The notes: generated from the letters alone by a model not told the origin. 64,000 bases of DNA from Vibrio vulnificus NBRC 15645 = ATCC 27562 (GCF_002224265.1 NZ_CP012881.1:2046001-2110000); one strand, 5' to 3'; numbered from the stretch's first letter, positions 27,473 to 36,876 are shown. Program-made: numbers and translations.

Positions 27473-29050
27473 GTGAATTTCATTTTGACTGATTTTGCTG
27501 CGCGACTTGAGTTAGTTGCAAGAAACCCAGAAGTGTTTAAACAGTTTGGCCGTGGTGTGGAGCGTGAAACGTTACGCTACAGCCAAAATGGTCGGATAGC
27601 GACCACCATGCATCCTCAAGGTTTGGGTTCTGCGTTTACCAATCGGTGGATCACCACCGACTTTGCGGAGTCGTTGTTAGAATTCATTACCCCTGTTTCT
27701 CATGACATCGATGTTTTGTTGGGCCAGTTGGATGATATTCATCATTTCACTCAAACTCAGTTGGGTGAAGAAAAAATGTGGCCAATGTCGATGCCTTGTT
27801 TTGTCGAGACTGAAGATCAAATTACGTTGGCGCAGTATGGCAGCTCAAACTCGGCCAAAATGAAAACCCTCTATCGAGAAGGCTTGAAGCGCCGTTACGG
27901 TAGCCTCATGCAGATCATTTCTGGCGTGCATTTCAACTTCTCATTTCCTGATAGCTTTTGGGATGCACTGCATGGTGAGCAAACAGAAGATGAGCGCCAA
28001 GCAACGAAGTCGGAAGCCTATTTTGGCCTAATTCGTAACTATTACCGCTTTGGTTGGCTGATCCCTTATTTCTTTGGTGCATCACCCGCAATGTGTTCCT
28101 CGTTTCTTCAAGGACGCGAGACATCGCTGCCTTTCGAAGCATTGGGGAAAACCCTGTATTTACCTAAGGCAACGTCGCTACGCTTGAGCGATTTGGGCTA
28201 CACCAATAGCGCTCAAAGTGGACTGACGATTGGCTTTAACAGCATTGACCAATACCTAGAAGGGCTAAGTAAAGCCATTCGCACGCCTTCGGCTGAGTTT
28301 GCCAAGTTGGGTGTGAAGGAAAATGGCGAATATCGCCAGCTTAACAGTAACGTACTGCAAATTGAAAATGAGCTCTATGCTCCGATTCGACCAAAGCGTG
28401 TGGCGAAAAATGGCGAGAAACCTTCAGAAGCATTGGCGCGAGGTGGGGTAGAATACATCGAAGTTCGCTCGCTGGATGTGAATCCCTTTACGCCGGTGGG
28501 TATCACGGAAACTCAAGTGCGTTTCCTCGATTTGTTCTTAACTTGGGCTGCCTTGTCTGAATCGCAACCGATGGATCAATGTGAACTGGCTTGCTGGCGA
28601 GAGAACTGGAACAAGGTGGTGGTATCTGGCCGCGAGTATGGTTTAGAGCTGCAGATCGGTTGTCAAGGTGAAAAGCTCAGCTTACAAGCTTGGGCTCATC
28701 GCGTGTTTGCAGAGCTGCGCCAGCTAGCGGAAGTGATGGACAGTGCCCACGGTGACAATCAGTACAGCCTCGCTTGTAGTGAGCTGGAAAAGTGGATTGA
28801 CCATCCAGAAAAAACGCTTTCTGCACAGCTACTTACTTTGATTCAGAAAAATGGCAGCTTAGGAGCGACGGGGTGTGAGTTGGGGCGTGCATACCGTGAG
28901 CAAAACTTAGCGCATCAATATCGTCACTTCTCTCTGCAGCAAATGGAGCAAGAAGTTGAGCTCTCCCTCATTAAACAGAGCCAGATTGAACAAGCCGATG
29001 AGGTGGATTTCGATACCTTTTTGGCCGATTACTTTGCCTACTTAAAATAG
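27473..29050 (+). CDS. gshA: Glutamate--cysteine ligase
   Basis: GshA makes gamma-glutamylcysteine, the first and rate-limiting step of glutathione synthesis. The 525-residue frame carries the class I signatures [38 protein letters not shown] and the [19 protein letters not shown] block near 330-350. E. coli GshA is 518 residues. The frame opens with GTG at 27473; TTG at 27485 is another possible start, giving [10 protein letters not shown] right after it, and neither has a strong ribosome binding site. It is followed after ten bases by a lipoprotein gene and then luxS, the usual gshA-luxS neighbourhood in gammaproteobacteria. Confidence 0.96.
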   Translation: MNFILTDFAARLELVARNPEVFKQFGRGVERETLRYSQNGRIATTMHPQGLGSAFTNRWITTDFAESLLEFITPVSHDIDVLLGQLDDIHHFTQTQLGEEKMWPMSMPCFVETEDQITLAQYGSSNSAKMKTLYREGLKRRYGSLMQIISGVHFNFSFPDSFWDALHGEQTEDERQATKSEAYFGLIRNYYRFGWLIPYFFGASPAMCSSFLQGRETSLPFEALGKTLYLPKATSLRLSDLGYTNSAQSGLTIGFNSIDQYLEGLSKAIRTPSAEFAKLGVKENGEYRQLNSNVLQIENELYAPIRPKRVAKNGEKPSEALARGGVEYIEVRSLDVNPFTPVGITETQVRFLDLFLTWAALSESQPMDQCELACWRENWNKVVVSGREYGLELQIGCQGEKLSLQAWAHRVFAELRQLAEVMDSAHGDNQYSLACSELEKWIDHPEKTLSAQLLTLIQKNGSLGATGCELGRAYREQNLAHQYRHFSLQQMEQEVELSLIKQSQIEQADEVDFDTFLADYFAYLK

Positions 29051-29060
29051 GGAATCGGCA

Positions 29061-29693
29061 ATGACAGGAGCCTCTGCTGAAAGAGGAGTGAGTAAGATTG
29101 CTCGCCGTGTGTTGTTGCTCGGTTTGGTGGGGTTATCTGGCTGTGCGACTACCCCGCCGGCGCAGCAAAGTAACGTATGCGACATTTTCCGTGAGAAACC
29201 TCGCTGGTATAAAGATGCCTTAGCGATGGAAAAGGAGTGGGGAACCCCGATTCAAGTCGCGATGGCGTTTGTCAAACAAGAAAGCAGCTTTCGCCACGAC
29301 GCAAGACCACCAAAAGACTATATACTTGGGTTTATTCCTTGGGGGCACGTGAGTAGCGCGTATGGTTATGCTCAAGCGCAAGATCCTGCTTGGGAAGATT
29401 TTCAACGTGCCACAGGACATGGCGGCTCACGAACTAACTTTGATGACTCGTTGATGTTCATTGGTTGGTATACCAGTGAAACACGTAAGCAGTTGGGGAT
29501 TTCCTTATGGGACCCTTATAATCAGTATCTCGCTTATCACGAAGGTCGAGGTGGTTATCAGCGTAAGAGCTATCAAAGGAAACCTTCACTCATTAAGGTA
29601 GCTCGTAAAGTGGAACAACAGACAAAAGATTATGGCTGGCAGCTAAAACAGTGCCGTCAAGAATTGGAAGATAATCGAAGCTGGTTTTTCTAA
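29061..29693 (+). CDS. Lytic transglycosylase-like lipoprotein
   Basis: The 210-residue protein has a long N-terminal region, a hydrophobic segment and a lipobox LSGC with Cys28, so it should be lipid-anchored in the envelope. Its soluble part resembles the lysozyme-like SLT fold: AMAFVKQESSF with the probable catalytic Glu74, SAYGYAQAQDPAWEDF, and a late NQYLAYHEGRGGYQRKSY segment. Such proteins cleave peptidoglycan between MurNAc and GlcNAc. It lies between gshA and luxS, and proteins of this type are found at the same place in other vibrios. Catalytic activity is inferred from the motif only. Confidence 0.85.
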   Translation: MTGASAERGVSKIARRVLLLGLVGLSGCATTPPAQQSNVCDIFREKPRWYKDALAMEKEWGTPIQVAMAFVKQESSFRHDARPPKDYILGFIPWGHVSSAYGYAQAQDPAWEDFQRATGHGGSRTNFDDSLMFIGWYTSETRKQLGISLWDPYNQYLAYHEGRGGYQRKSYQRKPSLIKVARKVEQQTKDYGWQLKQCRQELEDNRSWFF

Positions 29694-29743
29694 ATCAGCA
29701 AAGTCCTCTGAGCATCAAGGACGAATAGAGCAGGAGAGAAGTA

Positions 29744-30262
29744 ATGCCATTATTAGATAGTTTTACCGTTGACCACACTCGCATGCATGCACCTGCGGTG
29801 CGTGTGGCAAAAACCATGCAAACGCCAAAAGGCGACACCATTACCGTGTTTGACTTACGCTTCACTGCACCTAACAAAGATATTTTGTCAGAGAAAGGCA
29901 TTCACACTTTAGAGCACCTGTACGCAGGCTTTATGCGTAAGCATCTCAATGGCGCCTCGGTTGAGATCATCGATATCTCACCGATGGGCTGTCGTACCGG
30001 TTTCTACATGAGTTTGATTGGCGAGCCGACCGAACAACAAGTGGCGGCGGCGTGGACGGCTTCGATGGAAGATGTGTTGAAAGTCGAAAGCCAAAACAAG
30101 ATCCCTGAGTTGAACGAGTATCAGTGCGGTACCGCAGCCATGCATTCGCTAGATGAAGCGAAGCAAATTGCTCAAAATATCTTAGCGGTTGGTATTTCAG
30201 TCAATAGAAACGATGAACTAGCATTGCCAGAAGCAATGCTAAAAGAGCTCAAAGTCGATTAA
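29744..30262 (+). CDS. luxS: S-ribosylhomocysteine lyase LuxS (AI-2 synthase)
   Basis: LuxS splits S-ribosylhomocysteine to homocysteine and the precursor of autoinducer 2, a Vibrio quorum-sensing signal. The 172-residue protein has the metal site HTLEH (H54, H58) and C128, plus the catalytic C83 in [10 protein letters not shown]. coli LuxS is 171 residues. AGGAGAGAAG precedes the ATG. It follows gshA and the lipoprotein gene and has its own strong terminator. AI-2 made here feeds the LuxO-Qrr cascade that controls SmcR, encoded at 52075-52692. Confidence 0.99.
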   Translation: MPLLDSFTVDHTRMHAPAVRVAKTMQTPKGDTITVFDLRFTAPNKDILSEKGIHTLEHLYAGFMRKHLNGASVEIIDISPMGCRTGFYMSLIGEPTEQQVAAAWTASMEDVLKVESQNKIPELNEYQCGTAAMHSLDEAKQIAQNILAVGISVNRNDELALPEAMLKELKVD

Positions 30263-30282
30263 TTCAGATCATCATAAACGTT

Positions 30283-30312
30283 AAAGGCCCAGTGTTTCCA
30301 CTGGGCCTTTTT
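30283..30312 (+). terminator. luxS terminator
   Basis: AAAGGCCCAGTG, loop TTTC, CACTGGGCCTTT, then TT. It is bidirectional in form and ends just before the stop codon of the convergent CNNM-family gene. Confidence 0.9.
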
Positions 30313-30320
30313 GATCGTCA

Positions 30321-31598
30321 TTAGGCTGTTTTGCGTTTGCGTTTAGGAAACACTTTTACCGACTTAATTCGGTTTCCTTCCAGTTGCACAATCTCCATCG
30401 CATGTCCTTCGATCTTGATGCTCAAGTGGTTTTCAGGAATATGCTCTAAGTGTTCCAAAATCAAGCCGTTCAAGGTTCTTGGGCCATCGGTGGGAAGTTT
30501 CCATTTCAAACCTTTATTGATATCACGGATGTTGGTACTGCCCTCAATGAGAAAACTTCCATCGCTTTGAGGTGTTATATCATCGGAGAAACTCGGTGCA
30601 ATCGAGGTGGTAAATTCACCCACAATCTCTTCTAGAATGTCTTCCAGTGTCACCAGACCGATAATATCGCCATATTCATCGACAATCAGGCCGATGCGCT
30701 GTTTGTTGCGTTGGAACTTCAGTAACTGAACATTAAGTGGGGTGCTTTCTGGAATGAAATAGACTTCATCAGCAGCACGCAACAAGGTTTCCTTGTTGAA
30801 CTCATTTTTCTCCAACATCAAACGATACGCTTCGCGCAATCGCAACATACCTACCGCTTCATCAACTTTGTCACGATAGAGGACAATACGGCCATGTGGG
30901 GAGTGTGCCAATTGACGTACGATTGATTTCCAATCGTCATTGATATCGATACCCGTTATCTCATTGCGTGGAACCATGATGTCATTCACAGTGACGTGTT
31001 CCAGATCCAAAATGGAGACCAGCATATCTTGATGTCGCTGGGGGATCAGGCTGCCCGCTTCGTTCACCACTGTACGCAACTCTTCAGAGCTCAGATTATC
31101 TTCACCGTTGTGTTGTGCTTTTAAACCAAGTAAGCGAATAAAACCATTGGTAATAAAATTTACCAACATCACCAAAGGCGACAGCAGTTTCATCAAAACC
31201 ACCAGCAAAATGCTGCTCGCGTATGAAACCCGTTCAGGATAGAGTGCAGCCACGGTTTTAGGGGTGACTTCTGCAAAAACCAAAACGACTAAGGTAAGGG
31301 CACCGGTTGCAATCGCAACACCCAAATCACCATAAAGGCGCATGCCGAGAATGGTCGCGATGGCGGAGGCAAGGATATTGACAAGGTTGTTACCGATAAG
31401 AATCAAACCAATTAATCGGTCTGGGCGGCTCAGTAACTTTTCGACACGCTTAGCCCCTTTGTGACCTGAATTGGCGAGGTGCTTTAAGCGATATCGATTC
31501 AGTGACATCATCCCCGTCTCTGAACCAGAGAAATAGCCTGAAATGACGATAAGACACGCGAGTAGCGCAAATAAGATACCCGTAGATATGTCGTCCAA
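30321..31598 (-). CDS. CNNM/CorC-family membrane protein (HlyC/CorC type, YfjD-like)
   Basis: The 425-residue protein has an N-terminal DUF21/CNNM membrane domain with about four segments (ILFALLACLIVISGYFSGSETG to LVMLVNFITNGFIRLLG). This is followed by a CBS pair (about residues 200-320, VNDIMVPRNEITGID and GLIVDEYGDIIGLVTLEDILEEIVGE) and a C-terminal CorC_HlyC domain. Family members are linked to magnesium or cobalt efflux, and the E. coli relative YfjD lies beside ffh as here. It is predicted to sit in the inner membrane. Older annotations as hemolysin are not supported. It precedes a cytochrome-assembly-like gene and both run opposite to ffh. Confidence 0.92.
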   Translation of the reverse strand: MDDISTGILFALLACLIVISGYFSGSETGMMSLNRYRLKHLANSGHKGAKRVEKLLSRPDRLIGLILIGNNLVNILASAIATILGMRLYGDLGVAIATGALTLVVLVFAEVTPKTVAALYPERVSYASSILLVVLMKLLSPLVMLVNFITNGFIRLLGLKAQHNGEDNLSSEELRTVVNEAGSLIPQRHQDMLVSILDLEHVTVNDIMVPRNEITGIDINDDWKSIVRQLAHSPHGRIVLYRDKVDEAVGMLRLREAYRLMLEKNEFNKETLLRAADEVYFIPESTPLNVQLLKFQRNKQRIGLIVDEYGDIIGLVTLEDILEEIVGEFTTSIAPSFSDDITPQSDGSFLIEGSTNIRDINKGLKWKLPTDGPRTLNGLILEHLEHIPENHLSIKIEGHAMEIVQLEGNRIKSVKVFPKRKRKTA

Positions 31599-31684
31599 AA
31601 CTCAATCTTTCCTTTTGTTATCCTGATAAATGACAGTGCTATTACGCGTTATAGCTGTCCTAAAAATGACAGTACATTATGGGT

Positions 31685-32479
31685 TTAGCTCAGTATGATC
31701 TCTTTTACAAAGCGGCTACCAAAATAGGCCAGGGTCAATAAAGTTGCCCCTGCAACAGCAAACCAGGTCACTTTTTTTCCGCGCCAGCCTTTTTGATAAT
31801 GCCCCCACAGCAAGGTGGAGTAAACCAACCAAGCAATAAAAGACAGCACCGCTTTATGCGCTTTTCCTTCCGCAAACATATCGTGAACAAAAACAAACCC
31901 AGTTGCCAACGTTGCCGTTAACAGTAGATTGCCGATCATAATGATTTTAAACAGCTGTCTTTCCACCATTAAAAGTGGCGGTAGGTTTGGATTGATGACT
32001 AATGATTTTTTTGCTTTCAGTTTATGGTCTAGCCAAGCCAATTGAAGTGCGTATAGTGCGCCAATGGTCAAAGTGGCATAAGAAAACAGTGCCAAGGAAA
32101 TATGGATTAACAGCTTAGGGTCATTCTCTAAATGCTTAATGAAAGTGCTGGGTAAAAACGTTGCAGCAGAGAGATTAATGGCGGCAAAGCTATAGACGAC
32201 AGGCAGTAAGAACCATAAACGGTTTTTGAGCATCGCGGCACTCATCACCAAGGAGATGATGAAGCTGATCAACGACGCGACATTTAAAATACTGAGATTT
32301 TGACCATACCCTTCAAAAATGAGATCGCTCAATAGCCACGCGTGAAAGACCAGCGCCAAAGAGGCACTAATTAAAACGGTTTTGGCCTTTATCCCCGTTT
32401 GGTGTGCAAGTCCCGGAACGATCGTGGCGATGGCTAATCCGTAGAGAATCGTGGCACCAATGGCAATTATGCTGTCCAT
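31685..32479 (-). CDS. Cytochrome c assembly-like inner-membrane protein (YpjD/CcsA-like)
   Basis: From the ATG at 32479 the product is 264 residues and almost entirely hydrophobic, with about eight membrane segments. It matches the CcmC/CcsA superfamily fold of YpjD, seen next to ffh in E. coli. The family handles haem in cytochrome c maturation, but this short form lacks a visible full WWD motif, so a haem role is not shown. YpjD has also been linked to metal transport with its neighbour. CAGGA lies a few bases before the start; the frame extends upstream to 32557 without membrane or family features. It diverges from ffh. Confidence 0.82.
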   Translation of the reverse strand: MDSIIAIGATILYGLAIATIVPGLAHQTGIKAKTVLISASLALVFHAWLLSDLIFEGYGQNLSILNVASLISFIISLVMSAAMLKNRLWFLLPVVYSFAAINLSAATFLPSTFIKHLENDPKLLIHISLALFSYATLTIGALYALQLAWLDHKLKAKKSLVINPNLPPLLMVERQLFKIIMIGNLLLTATLATGFVFVHDMFAEGKAHKAVLSFIAWLVYSTLLWGHYQKGWRGKKVTWFAVAGATLLTLAYFGSRFVKEIILS

Positions 32480-32692
32480 ATATCCTGAAAGTTGGTCAAT
32501 AGAATGGGGCAAGTATACCTTGCAACTGAGTTCTGGGCTACGTTGAATACAGATCAATGATAAGAGTTGAGATATTGAAATTAATAACTTATCCCCAATA
32601 GTGTGGAATAGAGCCGTTTCGCGGGTATCTCTGATTCCGTGGCTAAGGTATACTCACCCCAATTTATCGCCGGATTAAGCGTAGAGAACACA

Positions 32693-34069
32693 ATGTTTGA
32701 GAATTTAACGGATCGATTATCCAAAACGCTGAAGAATATCAGTGGCAAAGGTCGTCTGACAGAAGACAATATCAAAGATACCCTGCGTGAAGTAAGAATG
32801 GCACTGCTTGAGGCCGATGTTGCCTTACCTGTGGTGCGTGAATTTGTCGCTCGCGTAAAAGAAAAAGCCGTTGGTGTGGAAGTGTCGAAATCACTGACAC
32901 CCGGTCAAGAGTTCATTAAGATCGTTCAAGGTGAACTTGAAGCGGTCATGGGTGAATCGAATGAAGCGCTGAACTTAGCGGCGCAACCGCCAGCGGTTAT
33001 TTTGATGGCGGGTCTACAAGGTGCGGGTAAAACCACCTCAGTCGGTAAACTATCGAAGCTGCTAAAAGAGCGCGATAAGAAGAAAGTGTTGGTTGTATCT
33101 GCCGACGTTTATCGTCCAGCGGCAATCAAACAGTTAGAAACATTGGCGAGCGACATTGGTGTCGACTTCTTCCCTTCATCTGCTGACCAAAAGCCGATTG
33201 ATATCGCCAATGCCGCTATCGACCACGCGAAGAAAAAATTCTTTGATGTTTTGATCGTCGATACCGCAGGTCGCTTAGCGATTGATGAAGCGATGATGGG
33301 CGAGATTCAACAACTTCATAGTGCAATTAACCCAGTGGAAACGCTGTTTGTTGTTGATGCCATGACGGGTCAAGATGCCGCCAATACCGCCAAAGCTTTT
33401 GGTGACGCTCTGCCACTGACGGGTGTCATTCTGACCAAAGTGGATGGCGATGCGCGTGGTGGTGCTGCGCTGTCGGTACGCCATATCACAGGTAAGCCAA
33501 TCAAATTCTTAGGTGTGGGTGAAAAGACCGACGCACTTGAGCCATTCCATCCCGATCGTGTCGCTTCACGTATTCTGGGTATGGGTGACGTACTGTCGCT
33601 GATTGAAGATCTGCAACGCAACGTTGATACCGAAAAAGCGCAGAAACTGGCGCAAAAGTTCAAAGAGAAAAAAGGCTTTGATCTTGAAGATTTCCGTGAA
33701 CAACTTGGTCAGATGCAGAACATGGGGGGCATGATGGGTATGCTGGATAAGCTACCTGGTATGTCTCAATTGCCATCGGACATCAAAGATAAAGTCGACG
33801 ACAAGATGTTCAAGCAGATGGAAGCGATCATCAACTCCATGACGATGAAAGAGCGCCAAAACCCAGATTTGATTAAAGGTTCACGTAAAAAGCGTATTGC
33901 TGCCGGCTCTGGCACCCAAGTACAAGATGTGAATCGCCTATTGAAGCAGTTTACCCAAATGCAAAAGATGATGAAGAAAATGCAGAAGGGTGGCATCAAA
34001 GGCATGATGCGCAATATGCAAGGCATGATGGGTGGTATGGGCGGTGGATTCAATCCATTCGGCCGATAA
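32693..34069 (+). CDS. ffh: Signal recognition particle protein Ffh
   Basis: Ffh binds 4.5S RNA and nascent membrane protein signals and delivers ribosomes to FtsY. From the ATG at 32693 the product is 458 residues (E. coli 453). The N domain is followed by the GTPase G domain with GLQGAGKTTSVGKL (G1, about residue 105), VDTAGRL (G3) and TKVDGDARGG (G4). The Met-rich M domain at the C-terminus has many MM and GM repeats (QKMMKKMQKGGIKGMM). The in-frame ATG at 32639 adds 18 unrelated residues. The gene is followed by the rpsP operon, a standard arrangement. Confidence 0.98.
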   Translation: MFENLTDRLSKTLKNISGKGRLTEDNIKDTLREVRMALLEADVALPVVREFVARVKEKAVGVEVSKSLTPGQEFIKIVQGELEAVMGESNEALNLAAQPPAVILMAGLQGAGKTTSVGKLSKLLKERDKKKVLVVSADVYRPAAIKQLETLASDIGVDFFPSSADQKPIDIANAAIDHAKKKFFDVLIVDTAGRLAIDEAMMGEIQQLHSAINPVETLFVVDAMTGQDAANTAKAFGDALPLTGVILTKVDGDARGGAALSVRHITGKPIKFLGVGEKTDALEPFHPDRVASRILGMGDVLSLIEDLQRNVDTEKAQKLAQKFKEKKGFDLEDFREQLGQMQNMGGMMGMLDKLPGMSQLPSDIKDKVDDKMFKQMEAIINSMTMKERQNPDLIKGSRKKRIAAGSGTQVQDVNRLLKQFTQMQKMMKKMQKGGIKGMMRNMQGMMGGMGGGFNPFGR

Positions 34070-34076
34070 CATGATT

Positions 34077-34109
34077 TAGGCTCTAGCACTTGTTTGTGGC
34101 TAGAGCCTA
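34077..34109 (+). terminator. Hairpin after ffh
   Basis: TAGGCTCTAGC and GCTAGAGCCTA form an 11-bp perfect stem with a loop of about 11 bases, seven bases after the ffh stop. The following sequence is not T-rich, so termination may be weak or processing-related. Confidence 0.6.
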
Positions 34110-34116
34110 GTATTCT

Positions 34117-34186
34117 CTTCAAACTTCAAACTTCAAACTTCAAACTTCAAACTTCAAACTTCAAACTTCAAACTTCAAGCCTCAAA
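34117..34186. repeat. Heptamer minisatellite CTTCAAA, about 10 copies
   Basis: Eight perfect copies of CTTCAAA (34117-34172) are followed by two imperfect ones (CTTCAAG, CCTCAAA). It lies in the 316-base spacer between ffh and rpsP. Copy number may vary between strains. Confidence 0.95.
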
Positions 34187-34264
34187 CCTTAGCCACTTTT
34201 CAACTTGTTACCTCCATCACAAACTTAAAAATGAATTTATGTTGGTGAAAAAGTAACAACCCCC

Positions 34265-34292
34265 TTGCATTCATACCTAATAAGAGTAAAAT
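34265..34292 (+). promoter_or_regulatory. rpsP operon promoter
   Basis: TTGCAT (34265-34270) and TAAAAT (34287-34292) have a 16-base spacer. The start of transcription would be about 85 bases before rpsP. Confidence 0.65.
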
Positions 34293-34316
34293 TCCGGAGC
34301 TTTATTTTGGCACGAG

Positions 34317-34365
34317 ACCCCAAACTGTTTAGTGATAGATGGTTTCTGGGGTTAATTTTATTTTT
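34317..34365 (+). promoter_or_regulatory. Terminator-like hairpin in the rpsP leader
   Basis: ACCCCAAAC pairs with GTTT-CT-GGGGT (two-base bulge) and is followed by TAATTTTATTTTT. It lies between the promoter and the rpsP ATG, so it may work as an attenuator of the ribosomal operon. Confidence 0.5.
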
Positions 34366-34385
34366 GAGAAAGCAAAGAGGACGAC

Positions 34386-34634
34386 ATGGTAACCATTCGT
34401 TTGGCACGTCACGGCGCTAAAAAGCGTCCATTTTATCAAATCGTAGTAGCGGACAGCCGCAATGTTGCAACTGGCCGTTTCATCGAGAAAGTTGGTTTCT
34501 TTAACCCAACTGCACAAGGTCAAGAAGAAGGTCTACGTATCGACCTAGATCGCGTTAACCACTGGGTTGGTCAAGGCGCATCTCTATCTGACCGTGTTGC
34601 TAAGCTAGTTAAAGACGCTCAAAAAGCGGCTTAA
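34386..34634 (+). CDS. rpsP: 30S ribosomal protein S16
   Basis: S16 is a small-subunit assembly protein that binds 16S rRNA. The 82-residue product, starting [25 protein letters not shown], has the same length as E. coli S16. The strongly basic N-terminus and the ending [19 protein letters not shown] are typical. AAAGAGGA lies just before the ATG. It is the first gene of rpsP-rimM-trmD-rplS. A terminator-like hairpin in its leader suggests control of the operon before the first gene. Confidence 0.99.
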   Translation: MVTIRLARHGAKKRPFYQIVVADSRNVATGRFIEKVGFFNPTAQGQEEGLRIDLDRVNHWVGQGASLSDRVAKLVKDAQKAA

Positions 34635-34649
34635 TTAAGCAACTAGTGT

Positions 34650-35198
34650 ATGTCGATGAAAGGTATAGAAACAATGAGTGATGAACGTATTGTTGTTGGT
34701 AAATTTGGTTCTACTTACGGCATTCGTGGTTGGCTCAAAGTTTTTTCCTACACAGACAATGCCGAAAGCCTATTTGATTACAGCCCTTGGTACGTTAACC
34801 AAAAAGGCGAGTGGGTCGAGTTCAAGGTGGAAAGCTGGAAGCGCCATAACAAAGGTATGGTGGCTAAGCTGGAAGGTCTAGATGTTCGCGAAGACGCGCA
34901 TCTCCTGACTAACCTTGAGATCGCTATTGACCCTGCTGTACTACCTGAATTGTCAGAAGATGAATTCTACTGGCGAGAATTGTTTGGAATGCAAGTGGTA
35001 ACCACCAATGGTTACGATCTGGGTGTCGTTACTGACATGCTAGAAACGGGCTCAAACGATGTTCTCGTAGTAAAAGCAAATCTAAAAGATGCTTTTGGGC
35101 AAAAGGAACGTTTAATTCCGTTCCTTGAAGAGCAAGTGATCATCAAAGTTGATCGCGAAGCTCAACGGATCGAAGTTGACTGGGATCCTGGATTCTAA
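34650..35198 (+). CDS. rimM: Ribosome maturation factor RimM
   Basis: RimM binds S19 and aids maturation of the 16S rRNA head domain. The 182-residue protein has the N-terminal PRC-like barrel motif [22 protein letters not shown], the [12 protein letters not shown] linker between the two domains, and [15 protein letters not shown] near the end. E. coli RimM is 182 residues. The first ATG at 34650 gives [13 protein letters not shown]; the ATG at 34674 is an alternative that begins closer to the conserved block. It is 15 bases after rpsP and 27 bases before trmD, so translation is likely coupled or linked. Confidence 0.96.
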   Translation: MSMKGIETMSDERIVVGKFGSTYGIRGWLKVFSYTDNAESLFDYSPWYVNQKGEWVEFKVESWKRHNKGMVAKLEGLDVREDAHLLTNLEIAIDPAVLPELSEDEFYWRELFGMQVVTTNGYDLGVVTDMLETGSNDVLVVKANLKDAFGQKERLIPFLEEQVIIKVDREAQRIEVDWDPGF

Positions 35199-35225
35199 TC
35201 TCCAAAGCTACAGAGCGAGATAAAC

Positions 35226-35975
35226 ATGTGGGTTGGCGTAATTAGCCTTTTTCCTGAAATGTTCCGTTCTGTTACTGATTTTGGAGTAACAGGTCAAGCG
35301 GTTAAAAAAGGTCTTTTATCGATTGAGACTTGGAATCCTCGCGATTTCACTCACGATAAACATCGCACAGTTGATGACCGACCTTATGGTGGTGGCCCTG
35401 GTATGTTAATGATGGTTCAGCCTTTGCGCGATGCCATTCATGCAGCCAAACAAGCCTCACCAGGTAAGACGAAAGTCATTTACCTTTCTCCTCAAGGTCG
35501 TAAGCTCGACCAACAAGGAGTGGAAGAATTGGCAACCAATGAGAACTTGCTTCTGATTTGTGGCCGATACGAAGGGGTAGATGAGCGCATCATTCAATCT
35601 GAAGTTGACGAAGAATGGTCAATCGGAGATTTTGTGATGACGGGTGGTGAAATACCAGCCATGACGTTGATTGATTCTGTCTCACGGTTTGTTCCGGGAG
35701 TATTAGGGGATTTTGCGTCGGCAGAAGAAGATTCTTTTGCTAATGGCTTGTTAGATTGCCCTCACTATACGCGTCCGGAAGTGTTGGATGGCAAAGAAGT
35801 ACCTGAGGTACTGATGTCCGGCAACCATAAGGAAATTCGTCGTTGGCGACTGAAACAGTCGTTAGGCCGCACCTGGCAAAGAAGACCAGAGCTCCTGGAA
35901 AACCTAGCTCTGACTGACGAACAGGAACAATTACTTGCTGAGTTCATTCAAGAAACTCACTATAAGCGCAAGTAA
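35226..35975 (+). CDS. trmD: tRNA (guanine-N1)-methyltransferase TrmD
   Basis: TrmD methylates G37 next to the anticodon of several tRNAs, which prevents frameshifts. The 249-residue protein is a SPOUT methyltransferase with the trefoil-knot SAM site: [32 protein letters not shown] and [16 protein letters not shown]. The N-terminal [14 protein letters not shown] motif is also conserved. E. coli TrmD is 255 residues. It lies between rimM and rplS, as in nearly all gammaproteobacteria. GAGCGAGATAAAC precedes the ATG. Confidence 0.98.
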   Translation: MWVGVISLFPEMFRSVTDFGVTGQAVKKGLLSIETWNPRDFTHDKHRTVDDRPYGGGPGMLMMVQPLRDAIHAAKQASPGKTKVIYLSPQGRKLDQQGVEELATNENLLLICGRYEGVDERIIQSEVDEEWSIGDFVMTGGEIPAMTLIDSVSRFVPGVLGDFASAEEDSFANGLLDCPHYTRPEVLDGKEVPEVLMSGNHKEIRRWRLKQSLGRTWQRRPELLENLALTDEQEQLLAEFIQETHYKRK

Positions 35976-36016
35976 CCTATTTAATTTAGTATCAGTTTAT
36001 TCTAGGAATATTAAAA

Positions 36017-36370
36017 ATGAGTAACATCATCAAAGCTCTTGAGCAAGAGCAAATGAAACAAGACCTACCTAAATTTGCACCAGGTGACACTGTTGTTGTT
36101 CAGGTTAAGGTAAAAGAAGGTAACCGTGAGCGTCTACAGGCGTACGAAGGCGTTGTAATCGCTATTCGTAACCGTGGTCTACACTCTGCATTCACTGTTC
36201 GTAAGATCTCTAACGGTGAAGGTGTTGAGCGTACGTTCCAAACTCACTCTCCAGTTGTTGATAGCATCGAAGTTAAACGCCGTGGTGCAGTACGTCGTGC
36301 CAAGTTGTACTACCTACGTGAGCGTTCTGGTAAGTCAGCTCGTATCAAAGAGAAACTTGCTAAGAAGTAA
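36017..36370 (+). CDS. rplS: 50S ribosomal protein L19
   Basis: L19 sits at the interface of the two ribosomal subunits. The 117-residue protein (E. coli 115) has [28 protein letters not shown]-like [23 protein letters not shown] and the basic end [27 protein letters not shown] precedes the ATG. It is the last gene of rpsP-rimM-trmD-rplS and is followed by a strong terminator. Confidence 0.99.
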
Positions 36371-36398
36371 TGCTATAACTAGCGTTCTCATAGTATTA

Positions 36399-36428
36399 GC
36401 GGAGACCATTTGGTCTCCGCTTTTTTTT
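36399..36428 (+). terminator. rpsP operon terminator
   Basis: GCGGAGACCA, TT, TGGTCTCCGC, then eight T. Strong rho-independent terminator after rplS. Confidence 0.93.
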
Positions 36429-36495
36429 CGTTCATCTGCATGAGGACACGATTCTCGAGGGTGTCTTGATTTATTGATTGCTTAAATAGCGGCAA

Positions 36496-36524
36496 TAAAA
36501 AAGGTTGATGCGTGAACATCAACC
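36496..36524 (-). terminator. Terminator downstream of yacG (minus strand)
   Basis: On the minus strand GGTTGATG, a 6-base loop and CATCAACC are followed by six T. It lies about 160 bases after the yacG stop; the minisatellite is between them, so it would be transcribed as the 3' untranslated region of the pil-coaE-zapD-yacG transcript. Confidence 0.8.
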
Positions 36525-36534
36525 CTATTTAATA

Positions 36535-36680
36535 ACTAGAAAACTAGAAAACTAGAAAACTAGAAAACTAGAAAACTAGAAAACTAGAAAACTAGAAAAC
36601 TAGAAAACTAGAAAACTAGAAAACTAGAAAACTAGAAAACTAGAAAACTAGAAAACTAGAAAACTAGAAAACTAGAAAAC
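36535..36680. repeat. Nonamer minisatellite ACTAGAAAA, about 16 copies
   Basis: Sixteen head-to-tail copies are essentially perfect. The array begins two bases after the yacG stop codon (minus strand) and ends about ten bases before the minus-strand terminator stem. On the other strand the unit reads TTTTCTAGT. Such arrays are prone to length change by slippage. Confidence 0.97.
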
Positions 36681-36681
36681 G

Positions 36682-36876
36682 TTAATACTGCTCTTCAGAC
36701 CAACCGTCACTGTCAGACATATCTGGCGCACCCGGTATGGCATTTTCTTCATCGGCCCATTCGCCAAAGTCGATCATTTGGCATTTTTTACTGCAGAAAG
36801 GGCGATGAGGGCTTTGCTCTCCCCATTCCACGTCGGTGCCACATTGAGGGCATTTAACTATGGTTATTTTTGTCAT
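36682..36876 (-). CDS. yacG: DNA gyrase inhibitor / zinc-binding protein YacG
   Basis: YacG is a small zinc protein that in E. coli binds GyrB and inhibits gyrase. From the ATG at 36876 the product is 64 residues (E. coli 65). It has the Cys4 zinc pattern [12 protein letters not shown] and [18 protein letters not shown], followed by an acidic tail. The frame extends upstream to 36897, but the ATG at 36876 gives the usual start. It is the last gene of the pilBCD-coaE-zapD-yacG line, 62 bases after zapD. A 16-copy nonamer repeat begins two bases after its stop. Confidence 0.93.
   Translation of the reverse strand: MTKITIVKCPQCGTDVEWGEQSPHRPFCSKKCQMIDFGEWADEENAIPGAPDMSDSDGWSEEQY

Noticed and set aside
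30321..31598. Hemolysin annotation for the CNNM/CorC protein
   Set aside because: The domain order is that of a membrane ion-transport-related protein; the hemolysin label comes from old family naming.
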